Source of the DNA: CAKRJP01 sp963597615
GTDB lineage: Bacteria; Bacillota; Clostridia; Lachnospirales; Lachnospiraceae
Length of the DNA: 64,000 nt
Direction of reading: 5' to 3'
Assembly: GCA_963597615.1 (NCBI GenBank)
Contig: CAVBQS010000022.1
Location: 72,620 to 136,619, forward strand
Position numbers and translations under genes: made by a program. Of the stretch, positions 62,805 through 64,000 are shown in pieces; within the stretch, counting starts at the first letter, position 1, and each line of letters opens with the position of its first letter. The notes under the pieces are model-generated. The model was not told the origin of the DNA and searched no databases. It worked only from the letters and a program-made list of their open reading frames with translations.

Positions 62805-63890
62805 TTAAGCTTCCATCTCTTTTTTCTTTTTTATACCAACTTCTACAATAATACCCAGAGAAACCAAGAACAAACTCATATATAAGAGCATCTGGCTATG
62901 ATCTCCGGTCTTCGGAGCAGTTTTTGTCACGGAAGTTGCGGCAGTCTTTGCTGCTGTAGTTGTAGCAGCCTTCGTTACAGGGTTTGCCTTCACTTGGGAA
63001 GACTGAGTCTTTGTTGTTGGCGTTGTCTTTGTTGTGATAGATTCTTCAGTAGTAGGAGTATCTTTTGTTACCTTTACAGATTCCTCCACATCTTCCTTTT
63101 TTGGATCCTCTGTATCTTCCTTTTTGGAATCCTCCTCAGCCTTCTGATTTACCACGAACTTTGCAGTTGCAGTTCCACTTTCAGAAACAATACCAAGAAC
63201 ATGCTCGCCCTCTGAAAGACTGGCGATATATTTCTCCTTCAAAGTAACAATTGTACTTCCTGATTTTACAGTATAGTCACTTTCATCTACAGTTTTTCCA
63301 TCTACTTCAACTCGGATAAAATCCTCAAAGGCTGCATCCGATCTAAAAGACACGGTCTTTTTCTCGTTTGCTGTAACAGACGCCCCATCTCCCTCGATGA
63401 TAACTGGAGCAATCTTCTCAAGAACTGTGTCTTCCTTTTTTATTTCATTCTGTGCTTTCTCATCACTGAAATACTGATTACAGTCATGGCACTGCCAGTA
63501 AGTGCTGTTACCTTTTTCTGCTGCGCTAGCAGTTACTCCCTCTGTTTTTTTCAAGTTATGAACTGTAGCCTCTTCTGTCTGTACATTCTCCTTCGTCTGG
63601 GGTGCAAAAGCTGTATTTGTAAAGTTTGCAGTGTAGTTTGTTAGCTCCGGTAATATACAGCTCTTTTCCTGTACTACCATCGATGTTGTAGGAACTACTT
63701 CACGCTCCTCACTATTACATACAGAACATGTCATTTTTGCTGTAACAGTCTGGTTATCATCGCTCCATGTGTAAGTCGCACCTCCGTAGCTATGGTTACA
63801 TCCCCAGGCCCAGACTCGAAGTAAAAACCCTTGAACTACAAAAGTTGCAACAGCACAGATAAATAATAAACGTAAAATTATTTTTTTCAT
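62805..63890 (-). CDS. Sortase-anchored cell-surface protein (PKTGD-type signal)
   Basis: A 361-residue secreted protein. A signal peptide spans about 1-27. A short Cys/His motif region (CNHSYGGATYTW, then MTCSVCNSEER) follows, then a second pair in YWQCHDCNQYF; these recall short repeats of lachnospiral surface proteins. A beta-rich domain covers about 160-250, then a Thr/Lys/Glu stalk. The end is a sorting signal: APKTGDHSQ, a hydrophobic helix and KKKKEMEA. A PKTGD motif instead of LPXTG is typical of clostridial sortase substrates. The ATG at 63890 is used; a GTG three codons upstream is possible. Ligand unknown. Confidence 0.82.
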   Translation of the reverse strand: MKKIILRLLFICAVATFVVQGFLLRVWAWGCNHSYGGATYTWSDDNQTVTAKMTCSVCNSEEREVVPTTSMVVQEKSCILPELTNYTANFTNTAFAPQTKENVQTEEATVHNLKKTEGVTASAAEKGNSTYWQCHDCNQYFSDEKAQNEIKKEDTVLEKIAPVIIEGDGASVTANEKKTVSFRSDAAFEDFIRVEVDGKTVDESDYTVKSGSTIVTLKEKYIASLSEGEHVLGIVSESGTATAKFVVNQKAEEDSKKEDTEDPKKEDVEESVKVTKDTPTTEESITTKTTPTTKTQSSQVKANPVTKAATTTAAKTAATSVTKTAPKTGDHSQMLLYMSLFLVSLGIIVEVGIKKKKEMEA

Positions 63891-64000
63891 AGGCCCCACC
63901 TAACTCTCCATTCGCACTTGCATTTGAACTATCTTTCTTAAATTCATTAACTCAAACTTCCCACACCGATAAGGTGTGCTGAACCTTGAAAATTCAATAT

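Noticed and set aside
63960..64000. Short CACACC/GGTGTG hairpin near the right edge
   Set aside because: Six-base arms without a T run, cut by the window end; too little to interpret.

Overview
The window looks like chromosome of a Gram-positive anaerobe of the class Clostridia, most likely Lachnospiraceae. The reasons are strong AGGAGG-type ribosome sites, moderate-to-low GC, a T-box leader on pheST, a GlcT-type antitermination leader on a glucose PTS gene, the anaerobic (cobalt-early) cobalamin route, a 6S RNA of Firmicute type and a surface protein with a PKTGD-type sortase signal. Nearly all genes lie on the minus strand, which is also the G-richer coding strand, so minus is probably the leading strand here. 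No tRNA, rRNA, CRISPR array, prophage or insertion sequence was seen.

Layout. 0-2.5 kb (+): end of an aromatic amino acid operon (tyrA, aroA). 2.6-3.6 kb (+): small accessory islet (DUF4180 and GIY-YIG proteins). 3.6-6.8 kb (-): PanE-like reductase and an odd cohesin-like sensor kinase. 6.8-22.7 kb (-): a 17-gene cobalamin operon, cbiD-L-F-G-H-J-ET-A-cobT-cobU-cobS-cobU2-cobC-cbiB-cobD-cbiP-cbiC, read from one near-consensus promoter at 22.68 kb. It covers cobalt-precorrin-2 to cobalamin except cobaltochelatase, the corrinoid adenosyltransferase and cobalt uptake. 22.8-27.8 kb (-): pheS-pheT-queA behind a T-box. 27.8-31.4 kb (-): ptsG-glcT-ptsH with a conditional terminator leader. 31.4-35.8 kb (-): a large C39-like cysteine-peptidase protein with a GNAT partner, and a BrkB-family protein. 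35.8-36.1 kb (-): 6S RNA. 36.1-39.8 kb (-): leuC-leuD-thrC-orf. 39.9-43.6 kb (-): membrane and PHP proteins and a heavy-metal exporter.

43.8-62.5 kb is an allantoin/ureide catabolic island. One operon (minus) runs allE-allD-fdrA::ylbE-arcC-lctP-like-orf68-allC-regulator. A second has two tandem pairs of allantoinase and NCS1 permease. pucG stands alone with its own promoter. Together they predict allantoin uptake, ring opening to allantoate, deimination to ureidoglycine, conversion to oxalurate by two parallel routes (AllE/AllD oxidation or PucG transamination), and phosphorolysis of oxalurate to oxamate plus carbamoyl phosphate, from which carbamate kinase makes ATP. A recurring intergenic sequence of the form TCAACCNNNTTTTT occurs upstream of all three ureide transcription units and is proposed as the operator of the XRE-GntR-FCD regulator at the end of the main operon.

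The window ends with a sortase-anchored surface protein (62.8-63.9 kb). The points most worth following up are the FdrA-YlbE fusion without an AllH partner, the shared ureide operator, the cobC/cbiB overlap of about 158 nt, the HPr with Gln at position 46, the peptidase/GNAT pair and the kinase without a recognisable phosphoacceptor domain.
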